Source: Minwuia sp.
GTDB taxonomy: Bacteria; Pseudomonadota; Alphaproteobacteria; Minwuiales; Minwuiaceae
Assembly: GCA_029210175.1 (NCBI GenBank)
Contig: JARGPL010000020.1
Coordinates: forward strand, 40,271-104,270
DNA: 64,000 nucleotides
Direction: 5' to 3'
Part shown: in pieces, positions 1 to 11,794 of the stretch
How positions within the stretch are numbered: position 1 is the first letter of the stretch
Layout of the letters: every line of letters begins with the position of its first letter
Position numbers and translations under genes: made by a program
The notes under the pieces: generated by a model
The model's database searches: none
What the model saw: the letters and a program-made list of their open reading frames with translations, nothing else
Told to the model about the DNA's origin: nothing

Positions 1-701
1 CTGATTTCCTGGCCCTTGCCGATGACCAGATGGTCGTGAAGGGTAACACCGACAGCCTTGGCGGCGTCGCGGACCAGCTTGGTCATCTCGATATCCGCGT
101 GGGACGGCATCGGGTCGCCGGACGGGTGATTGTGCACCATGATCAGGGCCGAGGCTTCCAGCTGGAGGGCGCGTTTCACGACTTCGCGCGGATAGACGGG
201 TGTGTGGTCCACCGTCCCCTTCTGCTGCAGTTCATCCGCGATCAGCTTGTTCTTGCGATCAAGGAACAGCACACGGAACTGCTCCGTCTTGCGGTAGGCC
301 ATGTCGGCCTTGCAATAATCGACCAGCGTGTCCCAGGACGAGAGCACCGTGGCGCTGTTCATGGCCCGGGTGCGGGTCAGGCGGATGGCCGCAGCCTCAA
401 CGGATTTCAGTGCGGCAATGCCGGTCTCACCCAGACCCCTGACCTCGGCCAGCCGTTCCGGCGGGGCACTGATCACATGGGCGAAATCGCCGAAGGTCTC
501 CATCAGGGCCTTTGCCAGCGGCTTGGTGTCGCCGCGCGGATTGCCCGCCCAGAGGATCATTTCCAGCAGTTCGTAGTCTTCCAGATTTTCGCCGCCGACC
601 TTTGTCAGGCGCTGGCGCAGGCGCGTGCGATGTCCGTGGTAATGGGGCTTCGCCTTTGCCGTTTCGCGGGCTGTCTTCTCGTCATCGCTGGGCTCGGTCA
701 C
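1..701 (-). CDS. radC: DNA repair protein RadC family (JAMM/MPN), C-terminus cut by window edge
   Basis: About 233 codons are present and the C-terminal end lies beyond base 1. An N-terminal helix-hairpin-helix-like part (ELLEMILW, then [19 protein letters not shown]) precedes a JAB1/MPN metalloprotease-like domain carrying the [14 protein letters not shown] signature, which supplies the two His, the Ser and the Asp of the JAMM site. The family is named for radiation sensitivity, but its biochemical role is unsettled. GTG at 701 is chosen because the frame is closed by a stop at 720-722 and a GAGGAA stretch lies just upstream. The gene follows map in the same direction with a 26-base gap, so the two are probably co-transcribed. 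Confidence 0.9.
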   Translation of the reverse strand, partial: MTEPSDDEKTARETAKAKPHYHGHRTRLRQRLTKVGGENLEDYELLEMILWAGNPRGDTKPLAKALMETFGDFAHVISAPPERLAEVRGLGETGIAALKSVEAAAIRLTRTRAMNSATVLSSWDTLVDYCKADMAYRKTEQFRVLFLDRKNKLIADELQQKGTVDHTPVYPREVVKRALQLEASALIMVHNHPSGDPMPSHADIEMTKLVRDAAKAVGVTLHDHLVIGKGQEI

Positions 702-727
702 GGCGACGGGTTCCTCAATTCAGCCTC

Positions 728-1546
728 TCAATACGGCGGCTTGTGCATGCCCTTCGGCGATTCCGTGAAAATCTCCACGCCGGTTTCGGTGACGCCGATG
801 GAATGCTCGAACTGTGCCGACAGGGAACGGTCGCGGGTTACCGCCGTCCAGCCATCTTCCAGGATCTTCACGCGCCAGTCGCCGAGATTTATCATCGGCT
901 CGATCGTGAAGAACATGCCGGGGCGGAGTTCCTCACCGGAGCCGTAATCCCCATAGTGCAGGATATTCGGTGCGTCATGGAAGACCTGGCCGAGACCGTG
1001 GCCACAGAAATCGCGCACGACCGCGCAACGTTCGGATTCCGCGTAGGCCTGAATGGCGGCCCCGATATCGCCGACGAAAGCACCCGGTTTCACCGCTGCG
1101 ATACCGCGCATCATCGATTCATAGGTGATTTCGACCAGGCGCTTCGCCTTCAGCTTCGGCTTGCCTGCGAAGAACATGCGACTGGTGTCGCCGTGCCAGC
1201 CATCCACGATGACCGTGACGTCGATATTGACGATGTCACCATCCTTCAGCACCCGGTCGCCGGGAATACCGTGGCAGACGACATGGTTGATGGAGGTGCA
1301 GATGGACTTGGGGAAGCCGCGATAGTTCAACGGCGCGGGCACCGCGTTCTGGCCGGTGATGTGTTCATGGCAGATACGGTCCAGCTCACCTGTCGTCACG
1401 CCGGGCTTCACGTAAGGGGCGATCAGGTCCAGCGTCTCGGCCGCCAGGCGACCCGCGCGTCGCATGCCTTCGAAAGCTTCTGCTCCGTGCAGCTTGATCT
1501 GACCCGTGTTCTGGCTCGGCGCCTTCTCGGCTGCGACATAATCCAT
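728..1546 (-). CDS. map: Methionine aminopeptidase, type I
   Basis: A 272-residue cytosolic enzyme that removes the initiator methionine from nascent proteins. All five metal ligands of the pita-bread fold are present: D109 (NIDVT), D120 (HGDTSR), H183 (GHGLG), E215 (TIEPM) and E247 (QFEHS). The length fits the type Ia family, with no N-terminal extension. It lies between sfsA (upstream) and radC (downstream) on the same strand with short gaps, consistent with an sfsA-map-radC transcript. The ATG at 1546 follows an AGGAGG-like stretch at about 1555-1561. Confidence 0.96.
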   Translation of the reverse strand: MDYVAAEKAPSQNTGQIKLHGAEAFEGMRRAGRLAAETLDLIAPYVKPGVTTGELDRICHEHITGQNAVPAPLNYRGFPKSICTSINHVVCHGIPGDRVLKDGDIVNIDVTVIVDGWHGDTSRMFFAGKPKLKAKRLVEITYESMMRGIAAVKPGAFVGDIGAAIQAYAESERCAVVRDFCGHGLGQVFHDAPNILHYGDYGSGEELRPGMFFTIEPMINLGDWRVKILEDGWTAVTRDRSLSAQFEHSIGVTETGVEIFTESPKGMHKPPY

Positions 1547-1583
1547 GGCTGCGGCCTCCTAAGGGCGCGAGAGCATCAGGCTC

Positions 1584-2291
1584 TCAATCAATATCGACGT
1601 GTATGGGACGTCCCGGATATATGGCTTCCGGCGAAACCACGCAAGCTTGCGCAACGGCCTCAACGCCAGCATCTCGGGCGCGGCGGAACGCTGCAGCATA
1701 CCCGGGGTCGATGTCTTCGGCGAGCCGGAACGACTGACCGTCGTCGCGCATCACCAGATAGAACATGACGGCGCGGTGTCCATGGGCGACCATTTCTGCC
1801 AGTTCATCCAGATGCTTGGCGCCTCGCCTGGTGACGGAATCGGGGAATTCGAGCAGTCCGTTCTGCCGCGACATGGTCACGCCCTTCACCTCGACATAGC
1901 AGTCCGGCCTGTCGGGCGTGGTCAGTAACAGGTCAATACGCGAATTCTGCCCGTACTTCACTTCCCGGCGGATATCGGTGTAGCCGTGCAGGGCTGGCTG
2001 CTGGCCCTCTTCGATGGCCCGCTGCGCCAGCGCGTTGGGACGCATGGTGTTGACGCAGACCAGAGCATCGCCGACCAACAGCACTTCCAGCGTCCATTGC
2101 AGTTTCCGTTTCGGATCGTCGTGCGGTGTCAGCCAGACCCGCTGCGGGTTGCCATCGACGAGACTGAGCATTGATCCGGGATTCGGGCAGTGGGCCGTTA
2201 TCTCCCGCCCGTCCTCCAGTCGCACATCGGCAAGGAATCTTTTGTAGCGACGCAGAAGCGTGCCACTGACAAGGGGTGTCTGAAAGGTCAT
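1584..2291 (-). CDS. sfsA: SfsA family protein (sugar fermentation stimulation protein homologue)
   Basis: A 235-residue protein matching SfsA along its full length. It has the N-terminal RYKRFLADV start, an AHCPNPGSM motif near residue 33 typical of the family, and a restriction-endonuclease-like core with KYGQNSRIDLLL and CYVEVKGVT. In E. coli it was described as a DNA-binding regulator of maltose metabolism, and the core suggests a nuclease-like fold. The actual function is unknown. First gene of the probable sfsA-map-radC group, 37 bases before map. Confidence 0.9.
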   Translation of the reverse strand: MTFQTPLVSGTLLRRYKRFLADVRLEDGREITAHCPNPGSMLSLVDGNPQRVWLTPHDDPKRKLQWTLEVLLVGDALVCVNTMRPNALAQRAIEEGQQPALHGYTDIRREVKYGQNSRIDLLLTTPDRPDCYVEVKGVTMSRQNGLLEFPDSVTRRGAKHLDELAEMVAHGHRAVMFYLVMRDDGQSFRLAEDIDPGYAAAFRRARDAGVEAVAQACVVSPEAIYPGRPIHVDID

Positions 2292-2433
2292 GAACCCAAG
2301 TTCCTCGCGGGTCGGGATGGGGCGGAAGAGGGGTGCAGGATCGTGCCAAATACCGCTTTGGCAACAAGTTTCGTGTGACGGGCGCTTGACAGGGCAGCGT
2401 GGCGGGCGTATCCCCCCGCTCGCACTTCGTTGC

Positions 2434-2510
2434 GGGGGTGTAGCTCAGTTGGTTAGAGCGCTGGCCTGTCACGCCAGAGGCCGCGGGTTCGAGTCCCGTC
2501 ACTCCCGCCA
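2434..2510 (+). tRNA. tRNA-Asp (anticodon GTC)
   Basis: A full cloverleaf can be drawn over 77 bases. Acceptor GGGGGTG pairs with CACTCCC with one G-U pair, followed by discriminator G and an encoded CCA (2508-2510). The D arm is GCTC/GAGC, the anticodon arm is CTGGC-CTGTCAC-GCCAG with anticodon GTC, and the T arm is GCGGG-TTCGAGT-CCCGT. It is the natural acceptor for the GluQ enzyme encoded at 22810, which modifies queuosine at the wobble base of tRNA-Asp. Confidence 0.97.
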
Positions 2511-2529
2511 CCTAGTGCCTATTTTTGAT

Positions 2530-2548
2530 GGATCGTGATGCACGATCC
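2530..2548. repeat. Perfect inverted repeat between tRNA-Asp and nuoA
   Basis: GGATCGTG and CACGATCC form an 8-bp perfect stem around an ATG triplet loop, 19 bases after the tRNA. There is no T tract on either strand, so it is not a classical intrinsic terminator. It could be a processing hairpin for the tRNA 3' side or a protein-binding palindrome. Confidence 0.5.
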
Positions 2549-2681
2549 GCCGGGCCAGCGCTCCCGGGGACCCGACCCGGGTTCAGGCGCAAAATCCAGA
2601 CAACGCAACACCTGTGCCTGCGTTCCGCGAACCCTTTGAAATATAATCAAACTCTGACGCCGCCTGCGCGCGTTTGACCCT

Positions 2682-2709
2682 TTCGCCCGCCAAATTCGGG
2701 GCCTATACT
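2682..2709 (+). promoter_or_regulatory. Candidate nuo operon promoter
   Basis: A TATACT -10 hexamer at 2704-2709 lies 35 bases before the nuoA start. The only suitably placed -35 is a weak TTCGCC at 2682-2687 (16-base spacer). A better TTGACC at 2674 is too far away at 24 bases. Assigned by motif only. Confidence 0.35.
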
Positions 2710-2743
2710 CCGGGGTCTTCATTGATGGGGAAATGCGGGAGCT

Positions 2744-3124
2744 GTGGCCGTGACAGGTGTTGACGCGCTGCTAATTGAATATCTGCCGATCCTGATCTTC
2801 GTAGGCGTTGCCGTCGGCCTCGCCAGCGTGATCGTGATCGCGTCCTTTGTCGCCGCGCGGCAAAAGCCGGACAGCGAAAAGCTGTCGCCATACGAATGCG
2901 GGTTTGAACCGTTCAGCGATTCACGAACGCAGTTCGACGTGCGCTTCTATCTGGTGGCCATCCTGTTCATCATCTTCGATCTTGAAGTTGCCTTCCTTTT
3001 CCCCTGGGCGGTATCGCTGGCGGAAATCGGGACCTTCGGCTTCTGGTCGATGATGACGTTCCTCGGCATCCTCACGATCGGCTTCATCTACGAATGGAAA
3101 AAGGGAGCGTTGGAATGGGAGTGA
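2744..3124 (+). CDS. nuoA: NADH-quinone oxidoreductase subunit A
   Basis: A 126-residue membrane subunit of complex I with three predicted transmembrane helices (about residues 11-35, 68-90 and 96-116). The conserved loop YECGFEPF and the [25 protein letters not shown] helix are diagnostic. It contributes to the junction between the hydrophilic arm and the proton-pumping arm. GTG at 2744 is the preferred start, with a GCGGGAG ribosome site just upstream. A second GTG at 2750 is possible. Its 3' end overlaps nuoB. Confidence 0.95.
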   Translation: MAVTGVDALLIEYLPILIFVGVAVGLASVIVIASFVAARQKPDSEKLSPYECGFEPFSDSRTQFDVRFYLVAILFIIFDLEVAFLFPWAVSLAEIGTFGFWSMMTFLGILTIGFIYEWKKGALEWE

Positions 3125-3669
3125 ACGAGACACTGCCCGTCACGGCTCTGGCCGCCAAGGCCGCCGCCGGTGATCAGGACGCTTTCTACAGCGATGTGGG
3201 GGAGGAGCTGGCCGAGAAGGGCTATGTCGTCAGCAATGTCGACAAGCTGGTCAACTGGGCGCGCACCGGCTCGCTCTGGCCCATGACCTTTGGCCTGGCG
3301 TGCTGTGCGGTGGAGATGATCCACGCCTACATGCCGCGCTATGACCTGGATCGTTTCGGCATCGTGCCGCGTGCCAGTCCGCGTCAGTCCGATGTGATGA
3401 TCGTGGCCGGCACGCTGACCAACAAGATGGCGCCTGCCTTGCGCAAGGTCTACGACCAGATGGCGGAGCCGAGGTACGTCATTTCCATGGGCAGCTGCGC
3501 CAATGGCGGTGGCTACTATCACTATTCCTATTCTGTCGTGCGTGGTTGTGACCGGATCGTTCCGGTCGACATCTATGTGCCCGGTTGTCCGCCGACGGCG
3601 GAAGCGCTGGTCTACGGCATTCTGCAGCTGCAGAAGAAGATCCGCCGCACCGGCACCATAATGCGCTGA
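3115..3669 (+). CDS. nuoB: NADH-quinone oxidoreductase subunit B (cluster N2)
   Basis: A 184-residue hydrophilic subunit that carries the terminal [4Fe-4S] cluster N2, which passes electrons to quinone. The four ligands are visible as C63-C64 (GLACCAVEM), C128 (SMGSCANGG) and C158 (YVPGCPPT). ATG at 3115 is chosen over an in-frame start at 3094 because the shorter product matches family length and is preceded by GGAGCG. It overlaps the nuoA stop by 10 bases, indicating translational coupling. Confidence 0.96.
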   Translation: MGVNETLPVTALAAKAAAGDQDAFYSDVGEELAEKGYVVSNVDKLVNWARTGSLWPMTFGLACCAVEMIHAYMPRYDLDRFGIVPRASPRQSDVMIVAGTLTNKMAPALRKVYDQMAEPRYVISMGSCANGGGYYHYSYSVVRGCDRIVPVDIYVPGCPPTAEALVYGILQLQKKIRRTGTIMR

Positions 3670-3707
3670 CGCCGGATAGCGGCACCATCTGACAAGGGTC
3701 CGGACAC

Positions 3708-4316
3708 ATGGACGAGAATCTGAAGGATACGGCGGAACAGATCAGCGCCAGCCTGAGTGAATCGGTCACGAATGTGGCGATCACCAATGGTGAGTTGCGT
3801 GTCGATGCCCGGGCAGATCATGTGGTGAAGGTCATGACCTTCCTGCGGGACAATTCGGCCTGCCAGTTCAAGCTGCTGATGGATGTCACAGCTGTTGACT
3901 GGCCTGCGCGCAGCCCGCGTTTCGATGTGGTCTATCATCTGTTGTCGATCCGCCAGAACCAGCGCGTGCGTGTGGTTGTGAAGACGGATGAGGATGTGCC
4001 GGTGCCCAGCGTGTCGGACGTGTTCAGCGTCGCCAACTGGTTCGAGCGGGAGGCCTGGGACATGTATGGTGTCATGTTCTCCGGCCATCCGGATCTGCGC
4101 CGCATCCTGACCGACTACGGGTTCGAGGGGCATCCGCTGCGCAAGGACTTCCCGCTGACCGGCCATGTTGAAGTGCGCTACGACGATGAGCAGAAGCGCG
4201 TGATTTACGAGCCCGTTACCCTGACACAGGAATTCCGGCGCTTTGATTTCATGAGCCCGTGGGAGGGTGCCGAGTACATCCTTCCCGGCGACGAGAAGAG
4301 CACGGAGGCGTCCTGA
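3708..4316 (+). CDS. nuoC: NADH-quinone oxidoreductase subunit C
   Basis: A 202-residue 30-kDa-type subunit. The family signature [31 protein letters not shown] is present around residues 107-140. It forms part of the peripheral arm that supports NuoD near the quinone site. NuoC and NuoD are separate genes here, unlike the fused NuoCD of enterobacteria. It ends two bases before the nuoD start. Confidence 0.96.
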   Translation: MDENLKDTAEQISASLSESVTNVAITNGELRVDARADHVVKVMTFLRDNSACQFKLLMDVTAVDWPARSPRFDVVYHLLSIRQNQRVRVVVKTDEDVPVPSVSDVFSVANWFEREAWDMYGVMFSGHPDLRRILTDYGFEGHPLRKDFPLTGHVEVRYDDEQKRVIYEPVTLTQEFRRFDFMSPWEGAEYILPGDEKSTEAS

Positions 4317-4317
4317 A

Positions 4318-5496
4318 ATGGCTGAAGTCGAGATCAAGAACTACATGATGAACTTCGGTCCGCAGCATCCGGCGGCGCATGGTGTGCTGCGTCTGGTGCT
4401 GGAACTGGACGGCGAGATCGTGGAGCGGGCGGACCCGCACATCGGCCTGCTGCATCGCGGCACGGAAAAACTGATCGAACACAAGACCTACCTGCAGGCG
4501 ATGCCATATTTCGACCGGCTGGACTATGTCGCGCCGATGAACCAGGAACATGCGTTCTGTCTCGCGACGGAACGGTTGCTGGGTCTGGAAGTGCCGGCGC
4601 GTGGTCAGGCGATCCGCGTCCTGTTTGCCGAGATCGGGCGGCTGCTGAACCATCTGCTGAACTGCACCACGCAGGCCATGGATGTGGGGGCGATGACGCC
4701 GACGCTCTGGGGCTTCGAAGAGCGCGAGAAGCTGATGGAGTTCTATGAGGCGGCGTCCGGTGCGCGGCTGCATGCGGCCTATTACCGGCCCGGTGGCGTG
4801 CATCAGGACATTCCTGCGGACATGCCCGAGAAGATCCTGGCCTGGTGCAGGACGTTCCCGAAGTTCCTGGAAGACGTCGAGGGACTGCTGACAGAGAATC
4901 GCATCTTCCGGCAGCGAAATGTGGATATTGGCGCGATCAGCGTCGATGACGCCCTGGACTGGGGATTTTCCGGCGTGATGCTGCGGTCCTGCGGCGTGCC
5001 GTGGGACCTGCGCAAGTCGCAGCCCTATGACGGCTACGAAGCCTTTGATTTCGATATTCCCGCGGGCAAGACCGGCGACTGCTTCGAGCGGTATCTGTGT
5101 CGGCTGGAAGAGATGCGCCAGTCGCTGCGGATCATCGAACAGGTTCTGGAGCGGATGCCGGACGGTCCGTCGAGTTCCGTCGACCGCAAGGTCACGCCGC
5201 CGAAGCGGAGTGAGATGAAGCATTCGATGGAAGCGCTGATCCATCACTTCAAGCTCTACACCGAAGGCTTCCACGTGCCCGAGGGTGAGGTCTATGCCGC
5301 CGTCGAGGCACCCAAGGGTGAGTTCGGCGTCTATCTGGTGTCCGATGGCAGCAACAAGCCCTACAAGTGCAAGATCTCGGCGCCGGGCTTCCGCCATCTG
5401 CATGCGACGGATTTCCTGGCGCGCGGGTATCAGCTGGCCGATTCCGTGGCCATCGTGGGTTCACTGGATGTGGTGTTCGGGGAGATTGACCGATGA
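4318..5496 (+). CDS. nuoD: NADH-quinone oxidoreductase subunit D (49 kDa type)
   Basis: A 392-residue subunit that forms the quinone-binding cavity with NuoB. The conserved N-terminal [21 protein letters not shown] supplies the loop and histidine near the quinone headgroup, and [12 protein letters not shown] follows. The fold derives from [NiFe]-hydrogenase large subunits without the metal. ATG at 4318 is chosen over an in-frame start at 4267 inside nuoC. It overlaps nuoE in an ATGA junction at 5493-5496. Confidence 0.97.
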   Translation: MAEVEIKNYMMNFGPQHPAAHGVLRLVLELDGEIVERADPHIGLLHRGTEKLIEHKTYLQAMPYFDRLDYVAPMNQEHAFCLATERLLGLEVPARGQAIRVLFAEIGRLLNHLLNCTTQAMDVGAMTPTLWGFEEREKLMEFYEAASGARLHAAYYRPGGVHQDIPADMPEKILAWCRTFPKFLEDVEGLLTENRIFRQRNVDIGAISVDDALDWGFSGVMLRSCGVPWDLRKSQPYDGYEAFDFDIPAGKTGDCFERYLCRLEEMRQSLRIIEQVLERMPDGPSSSVDRKVTPPKRSEMKHSMEALIHHFKLYTEGFHVPEGEVYAAVEAPKGEFGVYLVSDGSNKPYKCKISAPGFRHLHATDFLARGYQLADSVAIVGSLDVVFGEIDR

Positions 5497-6106
5497 GTGG
5501 TGCAGCAGGACCGGCTGCGGACCAGCCCGACAGCTTCGAGTTCGAGGCCGATGTCTGGGCACAGGCCGAGAAGATCATCGCCCGCTATCCGGAAGGCCGC
5601 CAGCAGAGCGCGGTCATGCCGCTGCTCGACCTGGCGCAGCGCCAGCATGGCTGGCTGCCGAAGGCCGCGATCCGCTGTGTTGCGGACAAGCTCGGCATGC
5701 CCTTCATTCGCGCCTATGAGGTCGCGACGTTCTACACGATGTACAATCTGGAACCGGTCGGCAAATTCCACCTGCAGCTCTGCCGGACGACGCCGTGCTG
5801 GCTGCGCGGGGCCGATGAACTGCGCAAGGCAATCAAGGACAAGACGGGTCTCAGCCACGCTGGCGTGAGCGATGACGGTCAGTTCTCGCTGGTCGAGGTC
5901 GAATGCCTGGGCGCCTGCTGCAACGCACCCATGATCCAGATCAACGACGACTTCTATGAGGATCTGGACTACGAAAGCTGTTCCACGCTGCTGGACCGGT
6001 TGGCCGCCGATGACGTGCCGACACCTGGGCCGGTGAATGGCCGACGGTTTTCCGAACCGGCAGAAGGGCGCAAGACGCTGCTGGACCGTGTCGAGGGGGC
6101 ATCCTG

Positions 6107-6107
<1 letters not shown>
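5493..6107 (+). CDS. nuoE: NADH-quinone oxidoreductase subunit E
   Basis: A 204-residue thioredoxin-like [2Fe-2S] subunit of the NADH-oxidising module. Cluster N1a ligands appear in [14 protein letters not shown] (two Cys) and [11 protein letters not shown] (two ligand Cys). The last 35 or so residues form a charged tail ([27 protein letters not shown]) like that of alphaproteobacterial and mitochondrial 24-kDa subunits. The start overlaps nuoD by 4 bases and the stop shares one base with nuoF. Confidence 0.96.
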
Positions 6108-7384
<1,277 letters not shown>

Positions 7385-7431
7385 AGCAGTCAGCGCGGGT
7401 CGAGAACGATTAGAGGGAACGGCAGGAAGCC

Positions 7432-9498
7432 ATGCCGAAACTGACAGTAGACGGAATAGAGGTCGAAGTGCCGGCGGGAGCGACGGTGCTGCAGGCCTGT
7501 GAGGCGGCTGGCCGGGAAATCCCGCGGTTCTGCTATCACGAACGCCTGTCCATCGCCGGAAACTGCCGCATGTGCCTGGTGGAGATGGAGAAGGCACCGA
7601 AGCCCATCGCCAGCTGTGCGATGCCGGCCGGTGACAACATGGTCATCCATACTGATTCACCGACGGTGAAGAAGGCGCGCGAAGGCGTGATGGAATTCCT
7701 GCTGATCAACCATCCGCTGGATTGCCCGATCTGCGATCAGGGTGGCGAATGCGACCTGCAGGACCAGGCCATGGCCTATGGCCGGGGCGGATCGCGCTAT
7801 GACGAGAACAAGCGCGCGGTCAAAGAGAAATACATGGGGCCGCTGATCAAGACGATCATGACCCGCTGCATCCATTGCACGCGTTGCGTCCGGTTCGTCG
7901 AGGAAGTGGCTGGCGTGCCGGATATCGGTGCCATCAATCGCGGTGAGAACATGGAAATCACGGCGCTGGAAAGCGTCGTGGACAGCGAACTTTCCGGCAA
8001 TGTCATCGACCTCTGTCCTGTTGGTGCCCTGACGTCCAAGCCCTATGCCTTCAATGCGCGCCCGTGGGAGCTGCGCAAGACCGAAGGCATTGACGTGATG
8101 GACGCGTTGGGCAGCAACATCCGCATCGATGCCCGTGGCCGTGAAGTGCTGCGTGTCATGCCGCGTCTGAATGAGGACGTGAACGAGGAATGGATTTCCG
8201 ACAAGGCGCGCTTTGCCTGTGACGGCCTGCGCCGCCAGCGTCTCGACCGACCGTACGTACGTATTGATGGTCGCCTCAAGCCTGCAAGCTGGGACGCTGC
8301 GTTCCGGCTGATCGCGGAGAAGGTGGCAGCCACCGATGCGGCAAAGGTTGGCGGTATCGCCGGTGACCTGGCTGCGCTGGAAGAGATGACGGCGCTGAAG
8401 GACCTGTTTGCGGCCCTTGGTTCGCCCAACATCGATTGCCGCGCCGATGGTGCGAAGATCGGTGCGCAACATCGCGGTGATTACCTGTTCAACGCGACCC
8501 TCGCCGGTGTCGAGGATGCCGATGCGGTGCTGCTGGTAGGCAGCAACCCGCGCAAGGAAGCTGCCGTTCTGAACGCGCGTATCCGCAAGGCCTGGGTGCA
8601 GTCGAACGGCAAGCTGCCCGTTGGTGTGATCGGCGAGAATGCCGACCTGACGTATCCCACCACGTATCTGGGGGCCGGGCCGGAAACGCTGGGTGCGCTG
8701 CTCGGCGGTGATCATTCGTTCCTGGACGTGCTGAAGAAGGCGGAGCGTCCGCTTGTCATCATCGGTGCAGGTGCGCTGGCCCGCGAAGATGGTGCGGCAG
8801 TTCACGCTGCTGCGCGGCAGCTGGCTGATCAGGTTGGCGCGATGTCGGACGACTGGAACGGCTTCGCCGTCCTGCAGGCTGCCGCATCGCGTGCCGGTGG
8901 GCTGGAACTGGGCCTTGTGCCGGGTGACGGCGGGCAGGATGCGTCAGCCATGCTGGGGGGCACCATGGACGTGCTGTTCCTGCTGGGCGTGGACGAGGCT
9001 GATCTGTCCGGTCTGAGCGATTCCTTCGTTGTCTATCAGGGCAGCCACGGTGATGCGGGTGCCCATGTCGCGGACGTGATCCTGCCAGGTGCGGCCTACA
9101 CCGAAAAGGCAGGCACCTGGATCAACACGGAAGGCCGCATCCAGATGGCCGATCCGGCCAATCAGGCACCGGGGGAGGCGCGGGAAGACTGGAAGATCCT
9201 GCGTGCCCTGTCGGCGCACCTGGAGCATACGTTGCCCTATGACGACATCACGGCGCTGAGGGCGCGGATGGCGGAATTGATCGACGGCCTCGACATGGTC
9301 GACCTTGCGCGACCCGGCACGCCCGGACCGGCAAGCGATGCGGCTGGTGATCTTTCGGATGTGCCGTTCGCAAGTCCGGTGGCGGATTACTTCATGACCA
9401 ATCCGATCGCCCGGGCCAGCGAGACGATGGCGGAATGTTCCGAACTCTATTCTGTCGGCAAGGCCGGTGCAGGGGAGGCGACGGGAACAGATGGTTGA
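7432..9498 (+). CDS. nuoG: NADH-quinone oxidoreductase subunit G
   Basis: A 688-residue iron-sulfur subunit that carries the chain of clusters from NuoF to NuoI. In order it shows an N-terminal [2Fe-2S] ferredoxin domain ([19 protein letters not shown]), a His/Cys-ligated cluster region ([19 protein letters not shown]), a [4Fe-4S] domain ([11 protein letters not shown]) and a molybdopterin-oxidoreductase-like C-terminal domain without the catalytic cofactor. The gap to nuoF is 47 bases and a GGCAGGA ribosome site precedes the ATG. It overlaps nuoH by 8 bases. Confidence 0.96.
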   Translation: MPKLTVDGIEVEVPAGATVLQACEAAGREIPRFCYHERLSIAGNCRMCLVEMEKAPKPIASCAMPAGDNMVIHTDSPTVKKAREGVMEFLLINHPLDCPICDQGGECDLQDQAMAYGRGGSRYDENKRAVKEKYMGPLIKTIMTRCIHCTRCVRFVEEVAGVPDIGAINRGENMEITALESVVDSELSGNVIDLCPVGALTSKPYAFNARPWELRKTEGIDVMDALGSNIRIDARGREVLRVMPRLNEDVNEEWISDKARFACDGLRRQRLDRPYVRIDGRLKPASWDAAFRLIAEKVAATDAAKVGGIAGDLAALEEMTALKDLFAALGSPNIDCRADGAKIGAQHRGDYLFNATLAGVEDADAVLLVGSNPRKEAAVLNARIRKAWVQSNGKLPVGVIGENADLTYPTTYLGAGPETLGALLGGDHSFLDVLKKAERPLVIIGAGALAREDGAAVHAAARQLADQVGAMSDDWNGFAVLQAAASRAGGLELGLVPGDGGQDASAMLGGTMDVLFLLGVDEADLSGLSDSFVVYQGSHGDAGAHVADVILPGAAYTEKAGTWINTEGRIQMADPANQAPGEAREDWKILRALSAHLEHTLPYDDITALRARMAELIDGLDMVDLARPGTPGPASDAAGDLSDVPFASPVADYFMTNPIARASETMAECSELYSVGKAGAGEATGTDG

Positions 9499-10534
9499 GT
9501 TCTGGAGCGTCTGGCTGCTGCCTTTCCTGATCATCCTCGGCAAGATCATGCTGATCGCCGGGCCGATGCTGTTGGCCATGGCCTATCTGACCCTCGCCGA
9601 GCGCAAGGTCATCGGCGCGATGCAGATGCGTCGCGGCCCGAACGTGGTTGGCCCCTTCGGCCTGCTGCAGCCGCTGGCTGACGGCGCGAAGCTGCTGCTG
9701 AAGGAAACGGTCTTCCCGACCGGTGCGGACAAGGCGGTTTTCGTTGCTGCCCCGATGCTGACCTTCATCCTGGCCCTGATCGGCTGGGCGGTGATCCCGT
9801 TCGACGAAGGCTGGGTGCTGGCCGATATCAACGTCGGTGTGCTGTACCTGTTCGCGATCTCGTCGCTGGGTGTCTATGGCATCATCATGGCGGGCTGGGC
9901 ATCGAACTCCCGCTATGCATTCCTCGGCGCCATGCGCTCTGCTGCGCAGATGGTGTCCTACGAAGTCTCCATCGGCTTCGTCATCATCACGGTGCTGCTG
10001 TTCGCCGGGTCGCTCAATCTGACCGAGATCGTGATGGCGCAGGAGTCCGCCGGTATCGCATCGCTGCTGGGGCTGGAACACGGCGGCATTCTTGGCTGGT
10101 ACGTCTGGCCGCTGTTTCCGATGTTCATCATCTTCTTCATCTCGGCCCTGGCCGAGACCAACCGGCATCCGTTCGATCTGCCGGAAGCGGAGGCCGAGCT
10201 GGTTGCCGGTTATCAGGTGGAATATTCATCCATGACCTTCGCCCTGTTCTTTCTGGGCGAATACATGAACATGATCCTGATGAGCGGCCTGACCGTGCTG
10301 CTGTTCCTGGGCGGCTGGCATTCGCCGATACCGGGGGAAACGTTCATTCCCGGCGTGATCTGGTTCGCGCTGAAGATCAGTTTCCTGCTGTTTGTTTTCA
10401 TCTGGGTGCGGGCAACGCTGCCCCGCTACCGCTATGACCAGCTGATGCGGCTGGGTTGGAAGGTTTTCCTGCCCATTTCGCTCGGTGCCGTGGTGTTCTA
10501 TTCGGGCATTCTGGTCTATGGCGGACTTCTGTAA
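9491..10534 (+). CDS. nuoH: NADH-quinone oxidoreductase subunit H
   Basis: A 347-residue polytopic subunit (about eight helices) that forms the entry to the quinone channel. Diagnostic segments are [17 protein letters not shown] near the N-terminus, the YEVSIGFV helix and the acidic loop [21 protein letters not shown], important for coupling. ATG at 9491 overlaps the nuoG 3' end. The in-frame start at 9467 would add eight residues unlike the family. Confidence 0.96.
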   Translation: MVEFWSVWLLPFLIILGKIMLIAGPMLLAMAYLTLAERKVIGAMQMRRGPNVVGPFGLLQPLADGAKLLLKETVFPTGADKAVFVAAPMLTFILALIGWAVIPFDEGWVLADINVGVLYLFAISSLGVYGIIMAGWASNSRYAFLGAMRSAAQMVSYEVSIGFVIITVLLFAGSLNLTEIVMAQESAGIASLLGLEHGGILGWYVWPLFPMFIIFFISALAETNRHPFDLPEAEAELVAGYQVEYSSMTFALFFLGEYMNMILMSGLTVLLFLGGWHSPIPGETFIPGVIWFALKISFLLFVFIWVRATLPRYRYDQLMRLGWKVFLPISLGAVVFYSGILVYGGLL

Positions 10535-10563
10535 GGCCTTGGCAGGAAAAGGAGGCGACGATC

Positions 10564-11052
10564 ATGGGATTTCTTGACCGTACCGCGCGGGCCGTCCTGC
10601 TGGGGGACATGCGTTCCGGCATGTGGCTGACGCTGAAGTACATGTTCAAGCCGAAGGTGACGCTGAACTACCCCTATGAAAAGGGACCGTTGAGCCCACG
10701 CTTCCGGGGTGAACACGCGCTGCGCCGTTATGCCAATGGCGAGGAACGCTGCATTGCCTGCAAGCTGTGCGAGGCGATCTGCCCGGCGCTGGCGATAACG
10801 ATCGAGGCGGAGCCGCGCGAAGACGGCAGCCGCCGGACCACCCGCTACGACATTGACATGACCAAGTGCATCTATTGCGGCTTCTGTCAGGAAGCCTGCC
10901 CGGTTGATGCGATCGTAGAGGGGCCGAACTACGAATTTGCCACCGAGACCCGGGAAGAGCTGTTCTATGACAAGGACAAGCTGCTCGCCAACGGCGACCG
11001 GTGGGAACGCGAGATTGCAGCCAATCTGGCTGCCGATGCACCGTACCGGTAA
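10564..11052 (+). CDS. nuoI: NADH-quinone oxidoreductase subunit I
   Basis: A 162-residue ferredoxin-like subunit with two [4Fe-4S] clusters (N6a and N6b). The motifs are [16 protein letters not shown] (C-x2-C-x2-C-x3-CP) and [16 protein letters not shown], and each fourth Cys ligates the partner cluster. The C-terminal [18 protein letters not shown] is family-typical. ATG at 10564 follows a strong AGGAGG ribosome site. The in-frame extension to 10456 inside nuoH is rejected. Confidence 0.97.
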   Translation: MGFLDRTARAVLLGDMRSGMWLTLKYMFKPKVTLNYPYEKGPLSPRFRGEHALRRYANGEERCIACKLCEAICPALAITIEAEPREDGSRRTTRYDIDMTKCIYCGFCQEACPVDAIVEGPNYEFATETREELFYDKDKLLANGDRWEREIAANLAADAPYR

Positions 11053-11109
11053 TCCGGTAGGGCTGACGATCCGAGGGGCGCTGACGCGGTGAGGGACTGT
11101 GTCAGGGCA

Positions 11110-11127
11110 AGGGCTTCTGAAAGCCCT
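11110..11127 (+). other. Intercistronic stem-loop between nuoI and nuoJ
   Basis: AGGGCTT and AAGCCCT form a perfect 7-bp stem with a CTGA loop in the 107-base nuoI-nuoJ gap, the longest gap inside the operon. There is no T tract, so it may act as an mRNA-stability or processing hairpin rather than a terminator. Confidence 0.45.
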
Positions 11128-11159
11128 GGAGGGGCGACAGGAATGAAGGGAATGGACAC

Positions 11160-11774
11160 GTGATCCTGCCAGCGTTGGCATTCTATCTGTTCGCAACGAT
11201 CACCGTTGCCTGCGGCGTGATGGTTATCGCGTCGCGCAATCCGGTGCATTCGGTGCTGTTCCTGATCCTTGCCTTCTTCAATTCGGCCGGGCTTTTCGTG
11301 CTGCTCGGCGCAGAGTTCCTGGCGATGATCCTGGTCATTGTCTATGTGGGCGCGGTTGCGGTGCTGTTCATGTTCGTCGTCATGATGCTGGACATCAATT
11401 TCGTCGAGCTGCGCCAGGGCTTCCTGCAGTACCTGCCGATCGGTCTGCTGGTGTCGTTCATCCTGCTGGTCGAGATCCTGATGGTGGTTGGTGCGTGGGT
11501 GATCTCACCCGAAGCAGCCGCCGTGGCCGCAGCACCGACACCGGATCCGGCGGTGCGCAGCAATGTCGCGGCCATCGGCGACCTGGTCTATACCCGCTAT
11601 GTGTTCCTGTTCCAGGCAGCGGGCATGATCCTGCTGGTCGCCATGATCGGAGCCATCGTGCTGACACTGCGGTCGCGTCCGGGTGTGAAGCGGCAGAAGA
11701 TTTCCGATCAGATTGGCCGGACACGCGAGAATTCGGTCGAGATCAAGAAGGTCCAGCCGGGCCAGGGCGTCTAG
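11160..11774 (+). CDS. nuoJ: NADH-quinone oxidoreductase subunit J
   Basis: A 204-residue membrane subunit with five predicted helices, including the third helix [19 protein letters not shown], which contains the pi-bulge region involved in coupling. GTG at 11160 is the first start giving the conserved N-terminus and follows an AGGAATGAAGGG stretch. The C-terminus has a hydrophilic tail typical of alphaproteobacterial NuoJ. The gap to nuoK is 20 bases. Confidence 0.94.
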   Translation: MILPALAFYLFATITVACGVMVIASRNPVHSVLFLILAFFNSAGLFVLLGAEFLAMILVIVYVGAVAVLFMFVVMMLDINFVELRQGFLQYLPIGLLVSFILLVEILMVVGAWVISPEAAAVAAAPTPDPAVRSNVAAIGDLVYTRYVFLFQAAGMILLVAMIGAIVLTLRSRPGVKRQKISDQIGRTRENSVEIKKVQPGQGV

Positions 11775-11794
11775 GGGGGCCGAGGGGAAACAAC

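Noticed and set aside
512..1768. A 418-codon open frame on the + strand opposite radC, map and sfsA
   Set aside because: It crosses three real genes on the other strand and its translation is Arg/Pro-rich without domains.
2434..2510. tRNA-Asp as an integration site for a mobile island
   Set aside because: No integrase, no repeat of the tRNA 3' end and no foreign-looking genes follow; the next genes are nuoA to nuoN.
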